From G963556115 sp963677015 (lineage in GTDB: Bacteria > Planctomycetota > SZUA-567): a stretch of 64,000 nt of DNA. Made by a program: the position numbers and the translations under genes. Under the pieces are notes generated by a model. It saw only the letters and a program-made list of their open reading frames with translations, did no database searches and was not told the origin of the DNA. This document shows, piece after piece, positions 17,271 to 25,810 of this stretch (within the stretch, counting starts at the first letter, position 1; every line of letters begins with the position of its first letter). The stretch spans positions 2,294,001 to 2,358,000 of the forward strand of contig OY781533.1 of assembly GCA_963677015.1 (NCBI GenBank). The letters are read 5' to 3'.

Positions 17271-18071
17271 TTAACTCTTTAGAGCATTAACCGTCTGCAA
17301 CATTGAATCAGCGGTCTGAATACTCTTGGAATTAAATTCATACGCACGCTGCGCACTGATCATATTCACCATCTCGGTTACCGCATCAACATTCGAACCT
17401 TCAACCCAGCCTCCTGATATTGAACCATACCCCTCTGAATCCGCTTCACCCTGTGTCGCCGGACCCGATGATGCCGTCTCCAGCCACAGATTCTGACCAT
17501 AAGCACTCAGACCCGCGGGGTTGACAAAGTTATACAGCATTACCTGACCAACCTCGACCCGGTCACCGGAAGTAGGATCTTCATAAGAGACGATACCACC
17601 CAGACTGACCTCGGGATCCTGAGCTCCCGTAGGAATACCGGTAACCGGCGGATTGAGTGACAAACCATCTGAAGTGAGAATCTCTCCGTTCTCATCAACC
17701 TGAAAAGACCCGTCTCTGGTATACGCTTCCCGCCCATCCGGCAGAGTAACAGAGAAAAATGAGGTATCGTCATTAATAAGCATATTGGACCAGACATCGG
17801 TCTCATACGGGCTACCGGTAGTAAAAATCGGGGTAGTCGCTACAAGCTTTACACCATTACCTATCTGTATACCTACAGGAATATTGGTATCACTATCGCC
17901 GCCCTGCAGACCGGCCGCACGTAAATTCTGATAAAACAAATCCTGAAAATTCAGGTATCTTTTCTTATAACCATTGGTATTAACATTGGACAGGTCATTG
18001 GAAATCGAGTCAATGTTGTCCTGCATTGCCCGCATTCCCGTAGCCCCGGTCCATAAGCTGCGAATCATCAT
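17271..18071 (-). CDS. flgG: Flagellar distal rod protein FlgG
   Basis: A 266-residue rod protein of standard length. It has the rod/hook N-terminal motif (DNIDSISNDLSNVNTNGYKK), the FlgG signature LPDGREAYTRDGSFQVDENGEI, a central LPIxxTGIPTG-like segment, and the C-terminal amphipathic helix GWVEGSNVDAVTEMVNMISAQRAYEFNSKSIQTADSML ending VNALKS. FlgG builds the distal part of the axial rod and is exported by the flagellar type III system without a cleaved signal. GGAGG lies 10 bases before the first of two adjacent ATG codons. It follows flgF by 83 bases. Confidence 0.96.
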   Translation of the reverse strand: MMIRSLWTGATGMRAMQDNIDSISNDLSNVNTNGYKKRYLNFQDLFYQNLRAAGLQGGDSDTNIPVGIQIGNGVKLVATTPIFTTGSPYETDVWSNMLINDDTSFFSVTLPDGREAYTRDGSFQVDENGEILTSDGLSLNPPVTGIPTGAQDPEVSLGGIVSYEDPTSGDRVEVGQVMLYNFVNPAGLSAYGQNLWLETASSGPATQGEADSEGYGSISGGWVEGSNVDAVTEMVNMISAQRAYEFNSKSIQTADSMLQTVNALKS

Positions 18072-18154
18072 AATATAGTTACCTCCGCCTTCTTTATCGT
18101 CAACTAATACCGTTTAAGTTTAATAAATATCTATAAATTTACTGCGTCCACTCA

Positions 18155-18955
18155 TCACGCTGAACCATTCAGACGCTGAATCGCCGCACCGAGTGAGCTG
18201 TCCTGCATCGATATAAACTTCATGTTGAGCTGATATGCTCTCTGCCCTTCGATCATACTCACCATCTCTTTAACCGGATCCACAGCAGAAGTCTCGACCG
18301 CTCCGGAGACCATGGAGGTCTCGGCAGGAGTATCAATCATCTGCGCCGTATCTGCCTCATAAAGACTGTTCCCTAATTTTTTCAGCCCGCGCTGAGCATC
18401 ACTCAATGTTGTCGTTGCTAATCCTATCTGCCCAACCTCAGTACTATCATTACCATCATTAATCGCAATATTACCGGAACGGGAAATAGTCGGTATACCT
18501 CTGTTGGGAACAGAAATACGGGCATTCGAATTATCAAGAATATAATCGCCATTACTGTTTACCAGCAGACCCTCAGAATTAATCAGAAAACTTCCGTCTC
18601 TGGAATACTTTACCGTTCCCGGCTCTCCCTGAGGTTCAACCCGGAAAAAACTTACAGTTCCGTTACTGTCATCAATAGCCAGATCCCAGACATTATTTGT
18701 ATCCTGCAGCGGACCGGAAGAAAAATCACTTACAGTCTTATCCATCCAGACACCGCCTCCGGTCTTTTCCAGAATCAGATCCGACTCTCTGCGACCAAGC
18801 CCTTTACGCACACTCTCAGCCGGGATATCCTTGAATATCGCAAAATCCGGCTTGAATCCATTGGTATGAGAATTGGCAAGATTATTAGCGGTCGTATCAT
18901 GCTTCGCCGACTCAACCATCGCCCCCATACATGAGAGGTACATTCCATAAATCAT
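18155..18955 (-). CDS. flgF: Flagellar proximal rod protein FlgF
   Basis: A 266-residue rod-family protein with the N-terminal motif DTTANNLANSHTNGFK, the central YSRDGSFLINSEGLLVNSNGD, and the C-terminal helix AVDPVKEMVSMIEGQRAYQLNMKFISMQD. The lower conservation and the motif order relative to the next gene identify it as FlgF rather than a second FlgG. Its ribosome site AAAGGAAG lies inside the end of a small upstream ORF whose stop is 3 bases before this ATG, so the two are probably translationally coupled. It is the first recognisable gene of the ring/rod operon. Confidence 0.92.
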   Translation of the reverse strand: MIYGMYLSCMGAMVESAKHDTTANNLANSHTNGFKPDFAIFKDIPAESVRKGLGRRESDLILEKTGGGVWMDKTVSDFSSGPLQDTNNVWDLAIDDSNGTVSFFRVEPQGEPGTVKYSRDGSFLINSEGLLVNSNGDYILDNSNARISVPNRGIPTISRSGNIAINDGNDSTEVGQIGLATTTLSDAQRGLKKLGNSLYEADTAQMIDTPAETSMVSGAVETSAVDPVKEMVSMIEGQRAYQLNMKFISMQDSSLGAAIQRLNGSA

Positions 18956-18958
18956 CTA

Positions 18959-19117
18959 CTACTTCCTTTCAGAGTCAATTTCCCATTCATCACTTCCCGA
19001 ACTGCCATCAAGAGGTTCATAGGTATCATCGACACAAAGCTCTATTACAGATGAGCCTAATTTTTTCGCATTCAGCGCCCGAAACGAATCTGCATAAAAA
19101 TCATTCTCAATATTCAT
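18959..19117 (-). CDS. Small ORF heading the flagellar operon, unknown function
   Basis: A 52-residue acidic protein starting MNIENDFYADSFRALNAKK and ending DEWEIDSERK. I do not recognise it. Support: GGGAG at a 7-base spacing before the ATG, and a stop three bases before the flgF start, with the flgF ribosome site inside its last codons. The tail is rich in Asp, Glu and Ser. It could be a small flagellar accessory protein or a translated leader that couples flgF expression. It is too short for motif evidence, so only the context supports it. Confidence 0.5.
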   Translation of the reverse strand: MNIENDFYADSFRALNAKKLGSSVIELCVDDTYEPLDGSSGSDEWEIDSERK

Positions 19118-19541
19118 TAAATTACTCCCAACCCAAGAAGCACCTGCTCCACACAAAGCTTCAAAAGCAATAAAATCTCAAAAATTTTGCATACTATTCC
19201 AGAATTATTTTTACAAAGCCCGTACCAGAAGCCGGCGAACTCAATTTTTACCAGAAATACACATAAACCCTTACAATAAATACGCTTAAATATCAACTTC
19301 AACCGGAAACTTTATATTCACAAATACCTGAGAAAGCAAAAAGCTCCGCAAAACCGCCTAACCGGAGACAACTGGCGGAATAAACTGCCGGAAGTTGAAA
19401 AAATGTGGAAAAGTCCTGACGTGGAAAAGAGTTATATATTGCTGTAAAACCGGCAGTACAAAAATTTTTTAAAAAAACTGAAAAAAAATACAAAATATTA
19501 CCGGAAGCAGCAAAACCGATAATAAAGTTATAACCCATATC
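19118..19541. other. Intergenic region between divergent flagellar and guaBA operons
   Basis: No further gene is supported. On the minus strand a sequence TGGTACG-N4-TTGTA (19211-19227) resembles a sigma54 -24/-12 element with an imperfect -12 dinucleotide. The right part (about 19450-19500) is A-rich. The guaB promoter begins at 19542. Confidence 0.5.
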
Positions 19542-19570
19542 TTGACATTAGCGGTCTCTGACACTATACT
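19542..19570 (+). promoter_or_regulatory. Housekeeping promoter of guaB
   Basis: TTGACA at 19542-19547 and TATACT at 19565-19570 with a 17-base spacer, about 55 bases before the guaB ATG. This is a near-perfect sigma70 match in the right orientation. Confidence 0.85.
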
Positions 19571-19625
19571 TAACAATTTGCTAAAAAGATCACGTAATAT
19601 AATAATAATGTATAAGGAGAAAGAC

Positions 19626-21086
19626 ATGGAGACATTTCCTAGTTGGGAAGGACTGACCTTCGATGACGTGCTGTTAGTACCCAAGAAAAGCGACATTATT
19701 CCTTCACAAGTAGACACATCTACCAAATTCTCACGCAATATCAAACTGCAGATTCCGGTTGCCAGTGCCGCAATGGACACCGTTACCGAAAAAGAAATGG
19801 CTATTGCCCTGTCTGAACAGGGCGGTATCGGTATCATTCACAAAAACATGTCACCGCAAGCACAGCAGGAACATGTTGACGCAGTGAAAAGAAGTGAGAA
19901 TGGAGTAATCAATGATCCCTTCACCATGTCACCTGATGAGCCGGTAAGTAAAGCGATAGAGATTATGAAGGCCAACGGGATATCCGGTATTCCGATCATT
20001 CACGAAGATCGTACTCTAGCCGGAATACTCACCAAGCGTGACCTGCGCTTTCAGGTGGATTTCAGCATCCCGGTAAAAGATATTATGACCAGTGAAAACC
20101 TGATCACCGCTTCTTACACCACATCTCTCTTGGACGCGCAGGAAATCCTCCATGAGAACAAGGTGGAAAAGCTCCTGCTGGTTGATGAAAAAGACAGACT
20201 GGCCGGACTTATCACTATCAAGGATATCAATAATATTGAAGACTTCCCGCTTGCAACCCGTGATGAACGCGGCAGACTGATCTGCGGTGCAGCGGTAGGC
20301 ATAAAAGACGACGAACGGGTAGAGCTGCTGGTCGCAGCGGATGTTGACGTTATTGTAGTTGACACCGCCCACGGTCATTCACAGAATGTTATTGATGCCG
20401 TAAAACGCTACAAGTCAACCTACGGCGATAAGATTGATATTGTTGCCGGTAATATAGCAACCTTTGAAGCCGCAGAAGAACTTATTGCTGCCGGTGTTGA
20501 CGGTCTTAAAGTTGGTATAGGTCCGGGTTCTATCTGTACCACCCGTGTTGTTGCCGGTATTGGAGTACCACAGCTATCAGCGATTTATGACGTTTGCCGT
20601 GCAGCTATTCCTAATGGAGTTCCGGTTATTGCAGATGGTGGTATCAGACTCTCCGGAGATATCGTTAAAGCTCTGGCAACAGGAGCACAGTGTGTTATGC
20701 TCGGTAGTCTTCTTGCCGGTACCAATGAGACCCCGGGTGATCTCTTCATGCATCAGGGAAGAACCTTCAAGAGTTACCGCGGCATGGGAAGTCTTGGAGC
20801 GATGAGCCAAGGCAGTGGTGACCGTTACAAGCAGGAAGGAAACACTACCGATAAGATGGTTCCTGAAGGTATTGAAGGACGCGTTCCAAGTAAAGGACCG
20901 CTTGCACCATTTGTTTACCAGCTTGTTGGCGGTCTGCGTAGCGGTATGGGATATGTCGGAGCAAATACAGTTGATGAACTGCGCCAGAAAGCAAGCTTTA
21001 TCCGCATCTCAAGTGCCGGTCTTACCGAGAGCCATCCTCATGATGTGCAGATTACAAGGGAAGCGCCAAATTACAGCTTGAGATAA
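19626..21086 (+). CDS. guaB: Inosine-5'-monophosphate dehydrogenase
   Basis: A 486-residue cytoplasmic enzyme that oxidises IMP to XMP with NAD, the committed step to guanine nucleotides. The start METFPSWEGLTFDDV is the normal IMPDH beginning and has AAGGAG at 19614-19619, 6 bases upstream; the longer frame is rejected. Motifs: VPKKSDI and SAAMDTVTEKEM in the N-terminal barrel part, two CBS domains (about residues 95-205) inserted in the barrel, the active-site loop GIGPGSICTTRVVAGIG with C304, and the flap near SQGSGDRY. It precedes guaA by 64 bases, forming a classical guaBA operon behind the promoter at 19542-19570. Confidence 0.97.
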   Translation: METFPSWEGLTFDDVLLVPKKSDIIPSQVDTSTKFSRNIKLQIPVASAAMDTVTEKEMAIALSEQGGIGIIHKNMSPQAQQEHVDAVKRSENGVINDPFTMSPDEPVSKAIEIMKANGISGIPIIHEDRTLAGILTKRDLRFQVDFSIPVKDIMTSENLITASYTTSLLDAQEILHENKVEKLLLVDEKDRLAGLITIKDINNIEDFPLATRDERGRLICGAAVGIKDDERVELLVAADVDVIVVDTAHGHSQNVIDAVKRYKSTYGDKIDIVAGNIATFEAAEELIAAGVDGLKVGIGPGSICTTRVVAGIGVPQLSAIYDVCRAAIPNGVPVIADGGIRLSGDIVKALATGAQCVMLGSLLAGTNETPGDLFMHQGRTFKSYRGMGSLGAMSQGSGDRYKQEGNTTDKMVPEGIEGRVPSKGPLAPFVYQLVGGLRSGMGYVGANTVDELRQKASFIRISSAGLTESHPHDVQITREAPNYSLR

Positions 21087-21150
21087 AGACAAACTATTTA
21101 TTTACCAAAGTTACATAAATTTTTAGAAGAGGAAACCCAGGCAAAAAATC

Positions 21151-22698
21151 ATGAGCGAAAAACAACAAACAGTTCTGGTTATTGATTTTGGCAGCCAGTA
21201 TGCCCAGTTGATTGCACGTCGAGTACGTGAACAGAAGGTCTTTGCGCGTATAGTCCCCTGCCAGGTGGATTTCAGTGAGATTGAAGAGCTTGCTCCCGAC
21301 GGTATTATACTCTCCGGCGGACCGGCAAATGTATACGCGGAGCATGCTCCGAAATGCGACCAGCGAATATTTGAAATGAATATTCCGATTCTTGGAATCT
21401 GTTATGGATGCCAGTTTATGTGTGAAGCACTGGGTGGAAACGTGCATCCGGCAAAAGAGCGAGAATTCGGCCACGCGGATATAACAGTACAGGGAAATAA
21501 TGACCTTTTCAGAAATCTCCCGATTGATATGGATGTCTGGATGAGCCATGGTGACCAGATTGAGCATCTGCCGGAAGGTTTCCACACAATAGCCAAGACC
21601 AACACCTGCCCACACGCGGCGATTGCCAACTACGACAAGAAGTTTTATGGTGTACAGTTCCATCCTGAAGTTGCCCATACTCCACGTGGTAAAGAGATGC
21701 TGCGCAATTTCCTCTATAATGTTGTCAAAGCCCGCGGTGACTGGGAGATGAGCAGTTTTGTCGAGATGGCGGTAAATGACATCCGCAAGACTGTCGGCGA
21801 TTCTCAGGTTATTCTCGCCCTTTCCGGCGGTGTTGACAGTTCAGTAGTGGCCGTACTCCTGCACAAGGCTATCGGCAGCCAGTTGCACTGCATATTCGTT
21901 GACAACGGTGTACTTCGTAAAGATGAATTCAACCGGGTTGTTGACGGTTACCGCCGGGACTATGATCTGAACCTCCTGCCAATTGACGCGAAGAAACTCT
22001 TCCTTGACAAACTCGCTGGAGTCACCGATCCCGAGAAAAAACGTAAGATCATTGGTCATACCTTTATCGAGGTATTTGAAGCCGAATCCAAGAAAATTGC
22101 AGGTGCGGAATTTCTTGCTCAGGGTACGCTGTATCCCGATGTTATTGAATCTGTTTCCGCTCATGGCGGACCAACAGCGGTGATCAAGAGTCACCACAAT
22201 GTTGGTGGTCTTCCGGAAAAACTCGGTCTGAAACTGCTCGAACCGTTACGTCTGCTCTTCAAGGACGAGGTCAGAGAGATAGGCTCTGAACTGGGAATGC
22301 CGGAGAGTCTTATCTGGCGTCATCCTTTCCCCGGTCCGGGACTCGCAGTAAGAATTCTCGGCGAAGTAACGGCCGAACGAGTAGCTGTTCTGCAGCACGC
22401 AGATGACATTATCATGCAGGAGATCCATGCAGCCGACTGGTATCATAAAGTCTGGCAGGCCTTTGGAGTACTGCTGCCAATCGAGTCGGTCGGGGTTATG
22501 GGAGATGAAAGAACCTATGAAAATGCGCTGGCACTGCGTGTTGTCGAGAGTCTTGACGGTATGACAGCCGACTGGGTACATCTGCCATATGAACTACTCG
22601 GAAAAATAAGCTCCCGGGTAATCAATGAAGTACGAGGAGTAAACCGGGTAGTATATGATATATCCAGCAAACCGCCAAGTACCATTGAATGGGAATAA
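21151..22698 (+). CDS. guaA: GMP synthase (glutamine-hydrolysing)
   Basis: A 515-residue single-chain GMP synthetase converting XMP to GMP with ATP and glutamine. Residues 1-195 are a class I glutamine amidotransferase with catalytic C84 (LGICYGCQ) and the His/Glu pair in FYGVQFHPEVAHT. Residues about 205-390 are the ATP pyrophosphatase domain with P-loop LSGGVDSSVVAVLL. The C-terminal dimerisation region ends KPPSTIEWE, as is invariant in the family. It is the second gene of the guaBA operon, and a hairpin terminator follows about 60 bases after the stop. Confidence 0.98.
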   Translation: MSEKQQTVLVIDFGSQYAQLIARRVREQKVFARIVPCQVDFSEIEELAPDGIILSGGPANVYAEHAPKCDQRIFEMNIPILGICYGCQFMCEALGGNVHPAKEREFGHADITVQGNNDLFRNLPIDMDVWMSHGDQIEHLPEGFHTIAKTNTCPHAAIANYDKKFYGVQFHPEVAHTPRGKEMLRNFLYNVVKARGDWEMSSFVEMAVNDIRKTVGDSQVILALSGGVDSSVVAVLLHKAIGSQLHCIFVDNGVLRKDEFNRVVDGYRRDYDLNLLPIDAKKLFLDKLAGVTDPEKKRKIIGHTFIEVFEAESKKIAGAEFLAQGTLYPDVIESVSAHGGPTAVIKSHHNVGGLPEKLGLKLLEPLRLLFKDEVREIGSELGMPESLIWRHPFPGPGLAVRILGEVTAERVAVLQHADDIIMQEIHAADWYHKVWQAFGVLLPIESVGVMGDERTYENALALRVVESLDGMTADWVHLPYELLGKISSRVINEVRGVNRVVYDISSKPPSTIEWE

Positions 22699-22757
22699 TT
22701 CCTGCGGTTATAACATATACGCAGAGCTGCAAATCTCTTTAAATTTATAATTCACCA

Positions 22758-22795
22758 ACACCATAGTGCAGACACACTATGGTGTATTATTTTAA
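22758..22795 (+). terminator. Terminator of the guaBA operon
   Basis: A perfect 11-bp stem (22758-22768 with 22775-22785, 6-base loop) followed by ATTATTTTAAA, about 60 bases after the guaA stop. Confidence 0.8.
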
Positions 22796-22883
22796 ATACC
22801 AATATCAAAACTCATATTGCTTTACAAAGCAGGAATTTTATAATTTTACTTCAGCTGCCACATAAACGAATACCGGAGATACC

Positions 22884-23393
22884 ATGAATAACATAACAGA
22901 TATTGATTTCCAACCAGCAGGTAAAGATGAAATCCAGACAATTTATGAACTGGCGCAGGAAATCTGGCGCGAACACTATCCCAATATAATCGGTGCTGAG
23001 ACCGTTGAATACATGCTGAAACTTATGTATTCTCCCAAAGTAATTTCTTGCGATATGAAGTCAGGTCTTGAATACTTTCTGATAAAGGTTGACGCTGATA
23101 ATGCAGGTTACTTTGGTATCCGGGAGGAAAAAGAAGAAGCGAAATTATTTATAAGCCGTATATATATCAGAAAAGAATTCCGTGGGAAGAAGATCGGACA
23201 CAAAGCTATGGATTTCATCTACAGTATCGCCCGAAAAAGGAATCTCAGCGAGGTATATCTCACAGTAGCAAGGACTAATGAGAATAGTGTCGCTTTCTAT
23301 AAAAGTTGTGATTTTACCATATCCGGTGCAATATGCAAAGATATCGGAGATGGATACGTCATGGATGACCATATAATGACCCATAAAATATAG
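22884..23393 (+). CDS. GNAT-family N-acetyltransferase
   Basis: A 169-residue cytoplasmic acetyltransferase. The acetyl-CoA-binding motif A is visible as LFISRIYIRKEFRGKKIGHKAM (about residues 88-110), followed by the AMDFIYSIARKR helix and motif B ending VYLTVARTNENSVAFYKSCDF. The family transfers an acetyl group from acetyl-CoA to an amine; the substrate cannot be inferred. The N-terminal YELAQEIWREHYPNII segment resembles uncharacterised GNATs often called ribosomal-protein or diamine acetyltransferase-like. GGAGA lies 4 bases before the ATG. It is a single gene between the guaBA terminator and the histidine kinase. Confidence 0.88.
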   Translation: MNNITDIDFQPAGKDEIQTIYELAQEIWREHYPNIIGAETVEYMLKLMYSPKVISCDMKSGLEYFLIKVDADNAGYFGIREEKEEAKLFISRIYIRKEFRGKKIGHKAMDFIYSIARKRNLSEVYLTVARTNENSVAFYKSCDFTISGAICKDIGDGYVMDDHIMTHKI

Positions 23394-23554
23394 CGCTATA
23401 TATCCAGCAGAAATTCGTAATTTGAAGATCACCGCACTTATATTCATTAAACAGCTTTTTAACTTGTAAAAAAAAAAATGTGTATTTATAATTGATTTTA
23501 TAGTTTGTGCTAGATTTTTTCTTACAGATATTAAACTGAATTTTTGAATAACTT

Positions 23555-25558
23555 ATGGCGAAAATTAAAATCAGTCCTTCTATTTTAAAATCTCATATTA
23601 TGATTGTGGATGATTCCGCAATATCTCGACGCAAACTCAATAATGATTTGCGTAACAAGGGATTCACAAATATTACCGAAGCCTGCTCAGGCGCAGAATG
23701 CATTGAAAAACTCAGCAGCACCACTCCGGATCTTTTCCTTTTTGATATGCTTATGCCGGGAATGAACGGTAATGAACTGGTTGGGGTGGTACGCAATATC
23801 GATAAACATACCGAAACCCCGATCATAATTGTAACTGCCAGTGAAGAAGAGACTCTGATCAAAGATTGTTTCAGCCTTGGAGCCAATGATTTTCTCCGCA
23901 AGCCCTGGGATGCTGATGAGCTATCCACACGAGTTGTATCACAGATAGAACGACTGCAGAATGTTAATTATCTCCGTAAGGACCAGGTCAGGCTATCCAG
24001 AGCCCTTGAAGTAATCAATGACGGTATATGGGAATGCAATATCCCAAATAATGAATTATCATTCAGCCCGTCATGCTACCGGATTTTTAACATCTCCGAA
24101 GATATCAGCCTGACAATTAAAGATGTTCTTTCACTCATTCATCCAGAGGATCTTGAAAGAATCACCGAGCTATTCAACAAGTCACTCAAAGCCAATAAAA
24201 ACACTATGGACTTTGAATGCAGAATACTTCTGGATAATCACATACAGCGCTGGATTGCCACCCGGGCTAAAATCGCCGAATATGATTCAACCGGCTACCC
24301 TAAATTTATAGTTGGAGTTACCAGAGATATTACCTCCCAGATCATTGTACAAAAACATCTGCAGAAATTCGGCAAAGAAATGCGTGAACTTGCCGAAGAA
24401 CGTTCACAGGTGATAATACACAGTGAAAGACTGGCCACACTTGGAACAATGGCTGCAGGCATTGCCCATGAGATAAGTAATCCTCTCAGCTACGTCAGAG
24501 GTAATATTCAGCTTCTCAGTAAGACGGTACCCAATCTGATAGAATCTGCCAAAACCATGGAACTGACAGAAGATAACCGCCAGAACCTGCTGCATGACCT
24601 CAACAGCGTAGTAACCGTTATGGAATCACTGGATCACGGTATTCACCGTATCTGCGATCTCACCAACACAATAAAGAATTTTTCCGGCAAACGCGCAGAC
24701 ATGTCAAAAATTTCAGACATCGCCGACGCAATTGATGATGCTCTGCTGCTCTGCAGCAATTCGCTTAAAAACGGGGTTAAAGTAGAAAAGAACTATAATA
24801 AAGATGAATTTCTACTACCATTTGATCTGCAGCAGATAACTCAGGTACTGATAAACCTGATAATGAACGCTATTCATGCAATGCATAACTGCGGTAAAAT
24901 CACTATCACTACCACTCAGGTAGAGAATGACATGCTGCTGGAGATAGCCGATACCGGCACCGGGATCCCAGAAACCGTCAGAGATAAAATATTCAGCGCT
25001 TTCTATACAACCAAGAAAGAGGGAGAAGGAACCGGCCTTGGACTCTATATTTCCAAAAACATTATTTCGGAACACAACGGACGCATAATAGTGGAAAACG
25101 GCGAACCCGCTGGAACTGTATTTAAAATATTCCTGCCTCTAGGTAATCAGAAGAAAGAAAAGACAGCCAAGACCAGATTTGAAGAAGCAGTAAGTGTAGA
25201 CAAGCTCAAGGTGATAATTGCTGAAGATGATATACTGGTTCAGGAAATAATCATTCAGAAACTCAAGGTATTCAGCTGCAATACCATTATCACTACCAGT
25301 ATTGATGACACCGTACTGGCGATAGGAAAAGAACAGCCTGATGCCGTACTGCTGAGCATGTCTATCTCCGCACCGGGATCAATTATTGAGATTATACAGC
25401 AGATGTACACTGAAAAACTATTTCCGCCAATTTTCATCATCGAAGCCGAGCAATATGTCAAATTCCCTCTTGCTGAGTTGAAAAAGAAAGTTAATATCAG
25501 CGAGTTTGAATCAATCGATATCATCGACAGTCAGGATCTCAGCGATCTGTTTGGCTAA
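23555..25558 (+). CDS. Hybrid histidine kinase: receiver-PAS-kinase-degenerate receiver
   Basis: A 667-residue soluble sensor kinase. Order: N-terminal receiver (about 12-130, phosphoacceptor D64 in LFDMLMPGM, Lys in LRKPW); PAS with PAC (about 150-262, SPSCYRIFNISEDI...GVTRDIT); HisKA with H305 in AAGIAHEISNPLSYV; HATPase_c with N box NLIMNAIHAM, G1 DTGTGIPE and G2 GEGTGLGLYI; then a C-terminal receiver-like domain (about 550-667) starting LKVIIAEDDI. In that last domain the phosphoacceptor position reads LLSMS, with Ser for Asp, so it is probably not phosphorylated. There is no membrane segment. No ribosome site is obvious before the ATG. It converges with a sigma54-type response regulator gene that may be its partner. 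Confidence 0.92.
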   Translation: MAKIKISPSILKSHIMIVDDSAISRRKLNNDLRNKGFTNITEACSGAECIEKLSSTTPDLFLFDMLMPGMNGNELVGVVRNIDKHTETPIIIVTASEEETLIKDCFSLGANDFLRKPWDADELSTRVVSQIERLQNVNYLRKDQVRLSRALEVINDGIWECNIPNNELSFSPSCYRIFNISEDISLTIKDVLSLIHPEDLERITELFNKSLKANKNTMDFECRILLDNHIQRWIATRAKIAEYDSTGYPKFIVGVTRDITSQIIVQKHLQKFGKEMRELAEERSQVIIHSERLATLGTMAAGIAHEISNPLSYVRGNIQLLSKTVPNLIESAKTMELTEDNRQNLLHDLNSVVTVMESLDHGIHRICDLTNTIKNFSGKRADMSKISDIADAIDDALLLCSNSLKNGVKVEKNYNKDEFLLPFDLQQITQVLINLIMNAIHAMHNCGKITITTTQVENDMLLEIADTGTGIPETVRDKIFSAFYTTKKEGEGTGLGLYISKNIISEHNGRIIVENGEPAGTVFKIFLPLGNQKKEKTAKTRFEEAVSVDKLKVIIAEDDILVQEIIIQKLKVFSCNTIITTSIDDTVLAIGKEQPDAVLLSMSISAPGSIIEIIQQMYTEKLFPPIFIIEAEQYVKFPLAELKKKVNISEFESIDIIDSQDLSDLFG

Positions 25559-25611
25559 TATGACCCGCCAGCAAAACAACAATTTATACGTAGTTTAACG
25601 CAAGGATACTT

Positions 25612-25634
25612 TATGTTATATTGCATATAACATA
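25612..25634. repeat. AT-rich perfect inverted repeat between convergent signalling genes
   Basis: A 10-bp inverted repeat with a 3-base loop (25612-25621 and 25625-25634) about 55 bases past the histidine kinase stop. It may serve as a terminator, though it lacks a T-run and is AT-rich, or as a protein site. Confidence 0.4.
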
Positions 25635-25810
25635 CTGCTTTTAATGCAAGTTATCAAATAATATTCATATTGCAAAATTTTACCAGAATGCATCACAGTA
25701 CGACCGAAGTCGGTTACTAGACAGCGATAAAGTAATACCATAAGACTAAAACAGAAACTCAAGCCGCAGATTGCCCGAAATACTTCTACCACCTGATATA
25801 AGTAATAATA

